NCBI GenBank assembly: GCA_016865035.1
Contig: CP018227.1
Span: 2,509,501-2,573,500 of the forward strand
From: Kordiimonadales bacterium IMCC3096
GTDB lineage: Bacteria; Pseudomonadota; Alphaproteobacteria; Minwuiales; Minwuiaceae
Direction: 5' to 3'
DNA length: 64,000 nucleotides
Every line of letters starts with the position of its first letter. The stretch's first letter is position 1. Made by a program: the position numbers and the translations under genes. Of the stretch, positions 33,703 to 44,109 are shown piece by piece. Below the pieces are notes generated by a model, which did not search any database, was not told the origin of the DNA, and was given only the letters and a program-made list of their open reading frames with translations.

Positions 33703-33722
33703 CTGTCATTCAGGGATGACAG
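33703..33722. promoter_or_regulatory. Inverted repeat between ctrA and ydcH-like genes
   Basis: CTGTCAT (33703-33709) and ATGACAG (33716-33722) form a perfect 7-bp inverted repeat with a 6-base spacer. A second pair, GGTGACA and TGTCACC, follows within 60 bases. The arrangement suggests binding sites for a dimeric regulator in the 295-base divergent region. Confidence 0.4.
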
Positions 33723-33814
33723 ATCGATTTTCGGGGCGCAGACTTTCAGGTGACAGGGCCGGGTGCCCAGATGTCACCCGGTTCTACCCACCGAACGACG
33801 GAAGGGAGTACCTC

Positions 33815-33982
33815 GTGTCATCCAAACCAACACTAGACCAGATGAAGCGTCGCCATGCGGAGCTTGAGGCCAAGATCTCCGCTGAGGAGGCTCGCCCGGC
33901 ACCGGATGAAGCGCTGTTGGCGAAATGGAAGAAGCAGAAACTCTCGCTGAAGGATTCGATGCTGGAGCGACACGCGGCCTGA
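33815..33982 (+). CDS. YdcH family (DUF465) small protein
   Basis: A 55-residue helical, highly charged protein. LDQMKRRHAELEAKISAEEA and LAKWKKQKLSLKDSM are the paired helices of the DUF465/YdcH family. The start is GTG at 33815 after GAAGGGAG. Frames further upstream lack family similarity. It is divergent from ctrA and followed by a good hairpin terminator. Function is unknown; the protein likely forms an antiparallel coiled coil. Confidence 0.85.
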   Translation: MSSKPTLDQMKRRHAELEAKISAEEARPAPDEALLAKWKKQKLSLKDSMLERHAA

Positions 33983-34011
33983 CCGCGCGCATCGACGACT
34001 GACCGACCGAG

Positions 34012-34040
34012 GGCCCTGTCAGGCAACTGGCAGGGCCTTT
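34012..34040 (+). terminator. Rho-independent-like terminator of the ydcH-like gene
   Basis: GGCCCTGTCAG (34012-34022) pairs with CTGGCAGGGCC (34027-34037) through one G-T wobble around a GCAA tetraloop, followed by TTTGTGT. The stem is 11 bp and very GC-rich. Confidence 0.75.
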
Positions 34041-34216
34041 GTGTCACAGCGCCTGGTATCGTCGGCATTCTGTCCGTGTGGCGCCGCAGACGGCAGCGCA
34101 GCCTGCCCCCGTTGCGTCCGCCACATGGTGCAAGTGCATCTGCATCCAAGCAAGGTTGCCGACAAGTGCACTACCCTGTTCGCAATTCAGTGAACCAGCA
34201 GTCTGCAGGGGGACGC

Positions 34217-36241
34217 ATGTCACGCTTGACGGTGGGAATCGACGTCGGAGGCACATTCACCGATTTCGTGGCCTATGACCCGGAAGGGAAGGAAGTCACG
34301 GTCTGGAAGAATCTTTCCACGCCGGACAATCCGACGGACGGCGTGCTGCAGGGGCTGCAACAGCTCACCGGCAGCATCCGCAACCTGCGCCTCGGCACCA
34401 CCGTGGCCACCAATGCGATCCTGGAACGGCGCGGCGCGCGGGTCGGCTACGTCACGACGAAGGGCTTTCGCGATGTGCCCTTCATCCAGCGCGGCAACCG
34501 CAAGCACCATTACGACGCCAGCTGGGTCAAGCCGAAGCCGCTGATGAAGAGGCGTGACTGCTTCGAGCTTGATGAGCGGATGCTGGCCAGCGGCGCGGTC
34601 CACAAGGCCATCGACCCCGCCGAGGTGGAAGCCATGGCAGCGGAGATCGCGGCCAGGGGCGGGATCGAGGCGATTGCCGTCAACCTGCTGTTCTCCTATG
34701 TCACCCCCGATCACGAGATCGCGGTGCGCGACATCCTGGCGAAGGCCCTGCCGGACGTGCCGGTCTCCATCTCCTATGAAGTGCTGCCGAAGTGGAAGGA
34801 GTACGAACGCGCCTCCACCACAATTGCGGATGCCTTCGTCAAGCCCATCGTCAGCCGCTATCTGACGGACCTCGGCACGCGGCTGAAGGAGCGGGGCGGC
34901 GTCGAGAATGTCGCCATCATCAAGTCCAATGGCGGTGAGATGACCACCGACGCGGCGGCCGCATCCCCGATCCACATGACGGTCTCCGGTCCCACCGGCG
35001 GCGTTGTCGCGGCGCGCCATATCGCGGCGCAGCTTGACGTGGGGAATCTCGTCACCTTCGACATGGGCGGCACCTCCACCGACTGCTCCACGGTCGTTGA
35101 TGGGCAGGAGAGCTTCACCACCAACTTCGAGATCGAGTTCGGTGTGCCCATCCAGGTGCCGATGATCGACATCCGGACGATCGGTGCAGGCGGCGGTTCC
35201 ATCGCCTGGATCGACAAGGGCGGCATGCTTCGGGTCGGACCGCAGAGCGCCGGCGCCAATCCAGGCCCGGCCTGCTACGGCTTCGGGGGCACGCAGCCCA
35301 CCGTGACGGATGCCAATGTCATTCTGGGACGTATCAGCCCGGAGAACTTCCTGGGCGGAACCATGGCGCTGGACATGGCAAAGGCGCGGGCGGCGATGCA
35401 GACCATCGCCGAACCGCTGGGGCTGGGCGTGGAGGAAACCGCGCTGGCGGTGCTGCGCATCGTCACCAACAACATGACCGGTGCGCTGCGGTCGGTGCTG
35501 ACGGAGCGCGGTCTCGATCCGCGTGACTTCGCGCTGCTGGCCTTCGGTGGCGCCGGGCCGCTGCATGTCGCCGATCTGATGGGAGAGGCGTCGATCCCGA
35601 CCGGCGTCGTGCCGAACCATCCCGGCCAGTTCTCCGCCTTCGGCTTCATCATGACCGACGCGCGGGTCGATCTGGAGCGGACGGTGCAGATGACCTCCAG
35701 CCGCTTCGATCTGGACCGCGCCAATGAGGTCATGGGCCAGCTCGTCAGCGATGCGCTGGGCAACCTGAAGGCACAGGGCTACGAGCAGGGCCTGAGTGTC
35801 AGCCGTACGCTGGAACTGCGCTACCTCGGCCAGAACTACGAACTGGAAGTGCCGGTGGAGTTCGAGACCTTCGACGCCGAGACGGTGCAGAAGGCTTGGT
35901 CGACGTTCCACGCGCTGCACAAGTCGCGCTTCGGCTTCAATATCCCGCGGGAGGTGATCGAGGTCATTACCTTCAAGGTCACCGCGATCTCGGTACGGGA
36001 GACGCCGACCCTGCCGACCCTGCCGAAAGCCGCGGGTCTGCCGGAACCGACGGCTCACCGGCAGGTGCACTATGATGACGGTGCCATGCAGGCCGCTGTC
36101 TATGATCGTGCCAGCCTGGGTGATGGTGCGGTGATCGAGGGACCGGCCCTGGTCGAGGAACCGGCTTCCGTCACCGTGCTGCGCCCTGACCAGACGCTGA
36201 CGGTCGACGGTCACGGCAACCTGATCATCCGCAACCGCTGA
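34217..36241 (+). CDS. hyuA: Hydantoinase/oxoprolinase family subunit A
   Basis: A 674-residue ATP-dependent hydrolase or carboxylase subunit of the HyuA/acetone carboxylase-beta family. The N-terminal ASKHA phosphate loop TVGIDVGGTFTDFVAYD, the NAILERRGARVGYVTTKGF segment and VTFDMGGTSTDCSTV form the ATP site, and TIGAGGGSIAWIDKGG and ALLAFGGAGPLHVADLM are the other family marks. The ATG at 34217 follows AGGGGGAC. It heads an operon with hyuB and a small Cys-rich protein. Substrate (hydantoin, oxoproline, N-methylhydantoin, a ketone) cannot be decided from sequence. Confidence 0.94.
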   Translation: MSRLTVGIDVGGTFTDFVAYDPEGKEVTVWKNLSTPDNPTDGVLQGLQQLTGSIRNLRLGTTVATNAILERRGARVGYVTTKGFRDVPFIQRGNRKHHYDASWVKPKPLMKRRDCFELDERMLASGAVHKAIDPAEVEAMAAEIAARGGIEAIAVNLLFSYVTPDHEIAVRDILAKALPDVPVSISYEVLPKWKEYERASTTIADAFVKPIVSRYLTDLGTRLKERGGVENVAIIKSNGGEMTTDAAAASPIHMTVSGPTGGVVAARHIAAQLDVGNLVTFDMGGTSTDCSTVVDGQESFTTNFEIEFGVPIQVPMIDIRTIGAGGGSIAWIDKGGMLRVGPQSAGANPGPACYGFGGTQPTVTDANVILGRISPENFLGGTMALDMAKARAAMQTIAEPLGLGVEETALAVLRIVTNNMTGALRSVLTERGLDPRDFALLAFGGAGPLHVADLMGEASIPTGVVPNHPGQFSAFGFIMTDARVDLERTVQMTSSRFDLDRANEVMGQLVSDALGNLKAQGYEQGLSVSRTLELRYLGQNYELEVPVEFETFDAETVQKAWSTFHALHKSRFGFNIPREVIEVITFKVTAISVRETPTLPTLPKAAGLPEPTAHRQVHYDDGAMQAAVYDRASLGDGAVIEGPALVEEPASVTVLRPDQTLTVDGHGNLIIRNR

Positions 36242-36258
36242 ACAGAGGAGACGAGGCC

Positions 36259-37977
36259 ATGGGAACGTCGAAAGCCACAGATTTCGTCACCATGAACATC
36301 ATCGAAAGCTCCATGATCTCGGCGTGCCGGGAGATGGGGATCACCCTGATGAAGACGTCCTATTCGACGATCTTCAACGAGGCGCTGGACTTCACCTGCG
36401 CCATCGCCAGCGCCGAGGGCGAGATGTGGGCCGTGGCGGAATTCTGCCCGGCACAGATCGGCGGCATGCCGCTGATCATCAGCTCCAGCCTGAAGGAAAT
36501 CCCGCTGGACACCATCCACCCCGGCGACGTGATCGTCCACAACGACCCCTATCGCGGCGGCCTGCACACGCCGGAGCACACGCTGTTCTGCCCGGTCTTC
36601 GTGGATGACCAGCTTGTCGCCTTCACCGTCGCCATCGGTCATGTGGCGGAAGTCGGCGGCATGGTGCCGGGCGGCTTCGCCTCGGAAGCGACCGAGATCT
36701 TCCATGAAGGCATTCGCGTGCCCCCGGTGAAGATCAAGAAGCGCGGCGAGGATGTGGAGGAAGTCTGGAAGCTCTGGCTCGCGAACGTCCGCACGCCCCG
36801 CTACAACTACGGCGACATGCGCGCCCTGATCAGCGGTGTCGAGGTGGGCGCGGAGCGACTGGCCCAGACCATCTCGAAGTATGGTGTGGATCACTTCCGC
36901 AAGATCTGCGCCGACCTGATGGACTATTCTGAGGCCCGGATGCGGGCGGAGATCCGCGACCTGCCGGACGGCGCCTATCCGTTCCATGACTTCATGGACA
37001 ATGACGGTGTGACCGATCAGGAAATCCGCATCAACGTCGAATGCTTCATTCAGGACGACGAGATCGTGGTCGATTTCGAAGGCAGCTCGCCACAGGTCGG
37101 CGGTCCCATCAATGCCACGCTCGGCGTGACCTGGTCGGCGGCCTACAATGCGATCCTGCATCTGACGGATCCCTCGATCCCGAAGAATTCCGGCTGCTTC
37201 CGGCCCATTCACGTGCTGGCACCGGCGGGGACCGTGGTCAATGTCGACTATCCGGCACCGGAGGTCGGTGGCAATACGGAGACCCATCCCCGTATCGCCG
37301 GGGCGGTCATCGGGGCGCTGGCCCCGGCGTCGCCGGAGCGGGCCTTCGCCTCCGAGGGCGGCACGCACCTGAACTTCGTCTTCGGTGGTCAGGACAAGGC
37401 GAACGACGAATATTTCGCCTGCTATGACATCGAGGTCGTGGGCTGGGGCGCGACGCGCCACGCCGACGGCAATGACGCCACCGACGCGATCAACGGCAAT
37501 TGCCGCGTGACGCCGGTGGAGGTGTTCGAGACCCGCTACCCCTGGCTGACGGAGGAAGTCAGCCTGATCCCAGACTCGGGCGGGGCGGGCGCAACCCGTG
37601 GCGGACTGGGCACCCGGCGCATCTGGACTTGTCTGGATGCGGAAATCACCTGCAGCCAGCTCACCGACCGGCATGTGCATCAGGCCTGGGGCCTGAACGG
37701 CGGCGGCTCCGGCACGTCCGGCATGACGCTCTACATGGCGGCGGGAAGCAACGAATGGCAGAACATGATGCAGGCCTTCGGCAAGGCATCCACCAGCAAG
37801 TGGTCCAACGTGGTCATCAAGCCGGGTGACCGGGTGGAGATCGTGACACCGGGCGGCGGCGGCTACGGCAGCCCCGCAGAACGTGATCCGGAACTGGTGC
37901 AGGAAGACGTGGCCGAAGGCTATGTCACGGCAGAACGCGCGAAGGCCGACTATGGCCTCGGCGCCGGGGGGGATTGA
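36259..37977 (+). CDS. hyuB: Hydantoinase/oxoprolinase family subunit B
   Basis: A 572-residue partner subunit. The start DFVTMNIIESSMISACREMG, HNDPYRGGLHTPEHTLFCPV (likely metal-binding), GGNTETHPRIAGAVIGAL and the C-terminal VEIVTPGGGGYGSPAERDP are the standard HyuB marks. GAGGAGACGAGG precedes the ATG. It lies 17 bases after hyuA and 3 bases before the small zinc-ribbon gene, so all three are one transcription unit. A and B form a hetero-oligomer in characterised members. Confidence 0.94.
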   Translation: MGTSKATDFVTMNIIESSMISACREMGITLMKTSYSTIFNEALDFTCAIASAEGEMWAVAEFCPAQIGGMPLIISSSLKEIPLDTIHPGDVIVHNDPYRGGLHTPEHTLFCPVFVDDQLVAFTVAIGHVAEVGGMVPGGFASEATEIFHEGIRVPPVKIKKRGEDVEEVWKLWLANVRTPRYNYGDMRALISGVEVGAERLAQTISKYGVDHFRKICADLMDYSEARMRAEIRDLPDGAYPFHDFMDNDGVTDQEIRINVECFIQDDEIVVDFEGSSPQVGGPINATLGVTWSAAYNAILHLTDPSIPKNSGCFRPIHVLAPAGTVVNVDYPAPEVGGNTETHPRIAGAVIGALAPASPERAFASEGGTHLNFVFGGQDKANDEYFACYDIEVVGWGATRHADGNDATDAINGNCRVTPVEVFETRYPWLTEEVSLIPDSGGAGATRGGLGTRRIWTCLDAEITCSQLTDRHVHQAWGLNGGGSGTSGMTLYMAAGSNEWQNMMQAFGKASTSKWSNVVIKPGDRVEIVTPGGGGYGSPAERDPELVQEDVAEGYVTAERAKADYGLGAGGD

Positions 37978-37980
37978 TCC

Positions 37981-38175
37981 ATGCGTTTCTCGGACACCGG
38001 CTACTACATCGAACGCTACATCAAGTGCGGCAACTGCGGCGTGCTGGTCTATGACGAGGGCGTCAAGGCCAGCGACCCGAAGCTGGAAGGGCAGACCTTC
38101 TGCTCCGACTGGTGCGTCGACTGGCGGACACAGCGCGTGAATGGCAACAAGGCCCCGAGGATCAAGACGGGCTGA
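37981..38175 (+). CDS. Small zinc-ribbon-like partner of HyuAB
   Basis: A 64-residue protein with two Cys pairs, KCGNCGVLV (C-x2-C) and FCSDWCVDW (C-x3-C), spaced like a zinc ribbon, and a basic C-terminus. It starts 3 bases after hyuB. Acetone and acetophenone carboxylases of this superfamily need small metal-binding subunits, so a third-subunit role is a reasonable inference, but I do not recognise a named family. It converges with the CoA-transferase genes across a palindrome. Confidence 0.78.
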   Translation: MRFSDTGYYIERYIKCGNCGVLVYDEGVKASDPKLEGQTFCSDWCVDWRTQRVNGNKAPRIKTG

Positions 38176-38187
38176 TCCCCACCCCGA

Positions 38188-38210
38188 CCTTCCCCCGTCG
38201 AGGGGGAAGG
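38188..38210. repeat. Second-family hairpin repeat, copy 1
   Basis: CCTTCCCCC (38188-38196) and GGGGGAAGG (38202-38210) form a perfect 9-bp stem around GTCGA. It lies between the convergent zinc-ribbon and CoA-transferase genes and may act as a two-way terminator. A close relative is at 49456. Confidence 0.75.
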
Positions 38211-38239
38211 GGCAGGATTTCGCTGTTGTGGCAGCCTGT

Positions 38240-39001
38240 TCAGGCCGCGTTCATCGCCTCAGGGAACACCTTGGCGGCGAAGCGGGGGTAGCATTCGGCG
38301 ATTTCCAGGGAAATCTGCTGGCGGATGATGTCCAGCGTTGCGCGGTCCGGCAGGATGGTCTCCGGCACATGCTCCGGCACATCGATGTCGAAACCGGTAT
38401 TGTCCAGCACTTCCTCGACCGTATGGCCGGGATGGACGGAGACCAGGTGGAACTTCCGCCGGTCCTTGTCGAAGCCCATCTGGCAGATCGGAGACACCAT
38501 CGCGTAGGGCCCGCCTGTGCGATAGACCTCCGGATCACTGGTGCCCGGGGTCGAGATGAAATCCACCTTCTCCACGAAGACGCGGCGGGTGTGTTCTTCC
38601 CGGAACAGGATGACGCGCGGCACCAGATAATAGAGGTAGGCGGAACCGAAGGAGCCGGGCCAGCGGATCTTCGCCTGCGGATAGTCACCGATGCCGACAA
38701 GATTGATGTTGGCCTGACCGTCGATCTGTCCGCCACCCAGGAAGAAGGCATCCAGCCGTCCCTGTGCGGCCCAGTCGAACAGCTCGACACCGCCGTTCGT
38801 CATCAGGTTGTTCGCGCGGCTGCCCAGCACATTCACGTGCATGGCCCCGCCTGACTGATGCCGTGCCAGCAGGCAGCCGCCGCCGGGAATGGGAGAGGAT
38901 GCGCCGCTGGATACCAGCCGACACCCTTCCAGCAGGCGGGCGATGATGGCGATCAGCAGCTCTTCGGTACGGATCTCGTCGGGTGCGGGAAAATCACTCA
39001 C
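38240..39001 (-). CDS. CoA-transferase, beta subunit (family I, GctB/IpdB-like)
   Basis: A 253-residue beta subunit of a heterodimeric CoA-transferase-like enzyme. ELLIAIIARLLEGCRLVSSG and GGQIDGQANINLVGIGDYPQ resemble the glutaconate CoA-transferase B / IpdB group. The residue that would be the catalytic Glu of classical enzymes is not evident. IpdAB proteins of this shape are ring-opening hydrolases rather than transferases, so the activity is open. The start is GTG at 38999-39001, 4 bases after the alpha-subunit stop. Confidence 0.87.
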   Translation of the reverse strand: MSDFPAPDEIRTEELLIAIIARLLEGCRLVSSGASSPIPGGGCLLARHQSGGAMHVNVLGSRANNLMTNGGVELFDWAAQGRLDAFFLGGGQIDGQANINLVGIGDYPQAKIRWPGSFGSAYLYYLVPRVILFREEHTRRVFVEKVDFISTPGTSDPEVYRTGGPYAMVSPICQMGFDKDRRKFHLVSVHPGHTVEEVLDNTGFDIDVPEHVPETILPDRATLDIIRQQISLEIAECYPRFAAKVFPEAMNAA

Positions 39002-39005
39002 AGGC

Positions 39006-39842
39006 TCACTCCGCCGCTGCGGCGCGGGAATCGCCGGTCACGAACTGGTCGAGATAGTCCTGGAAGCCTTCCGCGGAGCGGGCGGCGGCGACGTAGGACG
39101 TCATGTGGGCCTCATCCGCCGGGTATTCGTCCCAGAAGGCCAGCGGCCATGCGCCCTTCCGGGCTTCCGCCACGCCACCGACATAGAGCGCGGGCAGGGT
39201 GCCCGCCGCCGTCTCGTCGTCACGCAGCAGGTTGCCGTCGACGATCTCCTCCACCGTCACCAGTGTCTGGCGCGACGCTCCGGCCAGCGCCATGACCTCG
39301 CGGCGGATGCCGATGTAGACGTTGCCGTGGCGATCCGCCTTCTTGGCATGGATCAGCGCGAAGTCCGGCCGGATGGCCGGCAGCAGGACGATGGGATCTT
39401 CCTCGTCACTGAAGGGGTTCTGCGCCACTTTCCAGTCGTCGCGGTTGGCCAGAACGTCGGAGCCGATCATGCCACGCAGCGGCATGTAGGGAATGCCCTT
39501 CTGCCCCGCCTGGATACCGGCATGGATCGCCGGGCAGGTCGCGTCCTTGATCTTCAGGCTGCCGTCGCCGATGGCGGCCTGGAACCGCGGCGCGCCGCCG
39601 AACTCGCCCAGGGTCACGGCGGAGGTCTCGATGGTCTTCACCGCGCCGGCACCGATCAGAATGTCGCCCTGCAGGCCCGTCACCGGCAGGCAGACCAGGT
39701 AGAGGTCGCGCACACCACGGCGGACCATGGCCCGTGTGAGTTCCATGGCGATGCCGGTGTAATCCGCAGGCACCACGATCTTCGCTCCATCGGGGATCAG
39801 AGCCGCCAGACTGTCGACTGAGTCATGAACGATACCGGTCAT
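39006..39842 (-). CDS. CoA-transferase, alpha subunit (family I, GctA/IpdA-like)
   Basis: A 278-residue alpha subunit. The N-terminal AALIPDGAKIVVPADYTGIA holds the family glycine/valine phosphate-binding strand, and RPDFALIHAKKADRHGNVYI is the conserved D-x-A-x-x-H-x-x-x-A-D-x-x-G-N motif of CoA-transferase alpha chains. It is followed by the beta subunit gene 4 bases on. Likely role is processing of a dicarboxyl or cyclic acyl-CoA in catabolism; the neighbouring hyu operon gives no direct clue. Confidence 0.88.
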   Translation of the reverse strand: MTGIVHDSVDSLAALIPDGAKIVVPADYTGIAMELTRAMVRRGVRDLYLVCLPVTGLQGDILIGAGAVKTIETSAVTLGEFGGAPRFQAAIGDGSLKIKDATCPAIHAGIQAGQKGIPYMPLRGMIGSDVLANRDDWKVAQNPFSDEEDPIVLLPAIRPDFALIHAKKADRHGNVYIGIRREVMALAGASRQTLVTVEEIVDGNLLRDDETAAGTLPALYVGGVAEARKGAWPLAFWDEYPADEAHMTSYVAAARSAEGFQDYLDQFVTGDSRAAAAE

Positions 39843-39959
39843 CGCATATTCCTCCCATTTGAAGTGTTGTTTGTATCAGATCGGCAGGGGCGCGAACAAT
39901 GGCGCATCGCGGCATGGCCACGCACGGCCTTGAGCATGGCGGAGTCGGAGTTGTGCTGA

Positions 39960-40040
39960 CCGTTCCGCCCCTCTCCCCCTCCCGACCACCCACGGGAGTA
40001 TCCTTAACGGGTGGTCGGGAGGGGGGGAGGGGCGGAACGG
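39960..40040. repeat. Dispersed hairpin repeat, copy B
   Basis: Arms 39960-39991 and 40009-40040 form a 32-bp stem with a single G-T pair. The loop is ACGGGAGTATCCTTAAC, the reverse of the loop in copies A and C, so this copy is inverted relative to them. The outer arm bases CCGTTCCGCC are unique to this copy and fully paired. It lies downstream of purH and upstream of the CoA-transferase genes. Confidence 0.9.
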
Positions 40041-40062
40041 TCCACCATCAAGTGCCCCCGGC

Positions 40063-41649
<1,587 letters not shown>

Positions 41650-41706
41650 GGGATCAGGTCTCCTGCGTCGCTTGTTCGATAGGACAAGATTTGGTGGGAT
41701 CGGCGG

Positions 41707-43323
41707 TCAGGAATCGCTGCCGTCGATCAGGGTGAGTGCCCATTGCACGGTGATGTCCGTGCTGTCCAGATCGCCACTTGCCACAACCTGCTGACTGCGG
41801 CGCGGCGACCCGTCGCCCAGATAGACGCTGTCCTCCAGTTTCAGGTCCGCGCCCGCGACCCGGATCCGCCAGCCACGCCCGGACTTCAGGCGGATCAGCG
41901 CTGCGTTGCCCCCCTGGGCCAGCACCGCGCTGGCATCCGGGTGCAGGTGAAAGCGCACGGCGAAGGGCACATGGTTGGGCTTCCGTCGGTCCGCGACCTC
42001 CAGCCGGTCTTCCCCGCGCAGGTCGCGTCCGTCGCGATCCAGGTACAGCCGTCGCCGATGCACCACACCGAACCGTTCCTGATAGCCGGTATGCATCATG
42101 TCCAGCCAGGTTGCGTCCGCCGATTCGGTGCGCAGCGCCTCGGCCTCCAGCCGCCGTCGCCGGCGCCGTCCGGCATCCGGTACCCCGACCGCGTTGGTGT
42201 CGGCGATCGTCAGTGTCGAATGTGCTGCGGTGGAGGCCAGTGCCCGCTCCCATTCCGGCGACGGGGGGCGTGCCGCGCCGCCGTTCACCACCACCCGCTC
42301 CCGCCGGTGGCTCATCTCGAAACTCAGCAGTCCCGCGAAGCCGACGCCCGGTTCGGGGGCGGGGCCACCGAAATCCGCGATCAGTGCGGTATTGCCCCCC
42401 TGCAGGCGCTCGAAGCCCGCCTTCGGTGCCGACAGGTTGGGTTTGCCGCGAATGCCGGAACGGCGGATCGTCTGCTCGATATCCGCCGCCGTGCCTTCGG
42501 TCGCGCCATTGAACAGACCCAGCCCGCCATCGCCGTGCCGCAGCATCCGCAGCGTCGGGGTCATGCGATCGATGGCATTGATCAGCGGCTCGGGCGGGGG
42601 TTCGCCGATGTTCATCATCGTGCGTTTCAGCAGGATCAGATCCTGCAACACATGATGCAGCACCTGTGGATTGCGGGAGATGTGTCCGCCATCGGAAAGC
42701 AACTGCCGCCTGATCTGGTCCGTCAGCAGCACCAGACCCTTCTCGGTCCAGTTACGGCTCTCCGGCAGGCAGAGACCGATGAAGGCGAGACCCGTCGCCG
42801 CGGTCACCGCCTGAACCCCGTTTGGTGTCTTCTCCGCCACCCGCGCCAGATGTCGCGCCTGCCGGGCCATGGACCTGAGCAGGTCGGAGCGGTAGGTCAG
42901 TTCCGCGTTCTTGAACAGGATATCGGCATGCAGGCACCAGCTGATCAGCCGCCGCGCCAGAATGTCGGAGCGCCAGTTGAAGGCATCATATTCGGCATTG
43001 TGCGTCAGCCATGATCCGGCGAGTGACCGCGCCGCGCGGGTTGCCGCTTCTCCCCCCGCCGCCTGAAAGTGGCGCAGCCAGGCAAATCCCTGCAGTTCCG
43101 CCTGCCAGGATTCCGATGCGGTGACTCCGACCCAGGGCGGGCCGGACCCGACCTCCACCAGTTCTCCGGCCAGATCGAAGCGACCGCGAAACAGCTCATT
43201 GGCGCGGGCCGGGTCGCCGGGCCAGAGATTCTCGGGATAGTAGGCGAGGCCATGGGGGAAGCGACCGCGCAGCGACATTTGGTAGAGACGGCTGCGATAG
43301 ACAAGGTCTCTGACGCCGCTCAT
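41707..43323 (-). CDS. Heparinase II/III family protein
   Basis: A 538-residue protein of the heparinase II/III-like superfamily. An alpha-helical N-terminal half (FRGRFDLAGELVEVG, AWLRHFQAAGGEAATRAARS, DAFNWRSDILARRLISW) is followed by a C-terminal beta-sandwich with HSTLTIADTNAVGV, MHTGYQERFGVVHRRRLYLD and HVPFAVRFHLHPDASAVL, where the HxHP region is typical. No signal peptide is apparent from the ATG at 43323. The substrate may be an acidic cell-surface glycan. It follows rpe by 14 bases. Confidence 0.88.
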   Translation of the reverse strand: MSGVRDLVYRSRLYQMSLRGRFPHGLAYYPENLWPGDPARANELFRGRFDLAGELVEVGSGPPWVGVTASESWQAELQGFAWLRHFQAAGGEAATRAARSLAGSWLTHNAEYDAFNWRSDILARRLISWCLHADILFKNAELTYRSDLLRSMARQARHLARVAEKTPNGVQAVTAATGLAFIGLCLPESRNWTEKGLVLLTDQIRRQLLSDGGHISRNPQVLHHVLQDLILLKRTMMNIGEPPPEPLINAIDRMTPTLRMLRHGDGGLGLFNGATEGTAADIEQTIRRSGIRGKPNLSAPKAGFERLQGGNTALIADFGGPAPEPGVGFAGLLSFEMSHRRERVVVNGGAARPPSPEWERALASTAAHSTLTIADTNAVGVPDAGRRRRRRLEAEALRTESADATWLDMMHTGYQERFGVVHRRRLYLDRDGRDLRGEDRLEVADRRKPNHVPFAVRFHLHPDASAVLAQGGNAALIRLKSGRGWRIRVAGADLKLEDSVYLGDGSPRRSQQVVASGDLDSTDITVQWALTLIDGSDS

Positions 43324-43337
43324 GGCTCGCAGGCTCC

Positions 43338-44033
43338 TCAGTCGTCGGTGCTGGTCCGGGCGAGTGCCGTGGACGACTTCTCTTTCAGGGTGGCGATGTT
43401 CCGGGCGTAGTGGTCGGGGCCATTCTGGAACGCGGCTGTCCCGGCCACCAGCGCGGTGGCCCCTGCGGCGACAACGTCCGCGATGGTGTCGGCATTGACG
43501 CCACCATCGACCTCCAGCGTGATGTCCAGCCCGGCGCCATCGATCAGGCCGCGCAGGGTGGCGATCTTCTCCAGCTGGCTGGCGATGAACTTCTGGCCGC
43601 CGAAGCCCGGATTGACGCTCATCACCAGGATCAGGTCCAGCTGGTCCAGCAGCGGCTCGACCACCTGCCACGGTGTGCCGGGGTTCAGCGCCAGTCCCGC
43701 CTTCAGCCCCAGACCGCGGATCAGTTGCAGCGTGCGGTGGGTATGGGCACCGGCCTCCGGATGCACCGTGATGATGTCGGCACCGGCATCGGCGAAGGCC
43801 TGGATGTAGGGATCGACGGGGGAGATCATCAGATGCACGTCGAAGGGCTTCGCCGAGTGCGGGCGCAGCGCCTTCACCACATTGGGGCCGATGGTCAGGT
43901 TGGGCACGAAGTGTCCGTCCATCACATCGACATGGATCCAGTCGGCACCGGCTGCATCGATGGCGCGCACTTCCTCGCCCAATTTCGCGAAATCGGCGGA
44001 GAGAATCGATGGTGAGATGATTGCTGAGTTCAT
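43338..44033 (-). CDS. rpe: Ribulose-phosphate 3-epimerase
   Basis: Pentose phosphate/Calvin cycle enzyme interconverting ribulose-5-P and xylulose-5-P; 231 residues, full length. The TIM-barrel marks are [37 protein letters not shown] (metal-binding His and Asp), [20 protein letters not shown] and LEVDGGVN. The ATG at 44031-44033 gives the usual N-terminus [14 protein letters not shown]; an upstream in-frame extension is not conserved-looking. It is followed closely by the heparinase-like gene. Confidence 0.97.
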   Translation of the reverse strand: MNSAIISPSILSADFAKLGEEVRAIDAAGADWIHVDVMDGHFVPNLTIGPNVVKALRPHSAKPFDVHLMISPVDPYIQAFADAGADIITVHPEAGAHTHRTLQLIRGLGLKAGLALNPGTPWQVVEPLLDQLDLILVMSVNPGFGGQKFIASQLEKIATLRGLIDGAGLDITLEVDGGVNADTIADVVAAGATALVAGTAAFQNGPDHYARNIATLKEKSSTALARTSTDD

Positions 44034-44109
44034 GGGTAACCCCCTACCAGCTTCCCCCCGTTGCGGCAACGGCGGCGCGCGCCGGATCGGGGCGGAAACG
44101 GCGATTTGA

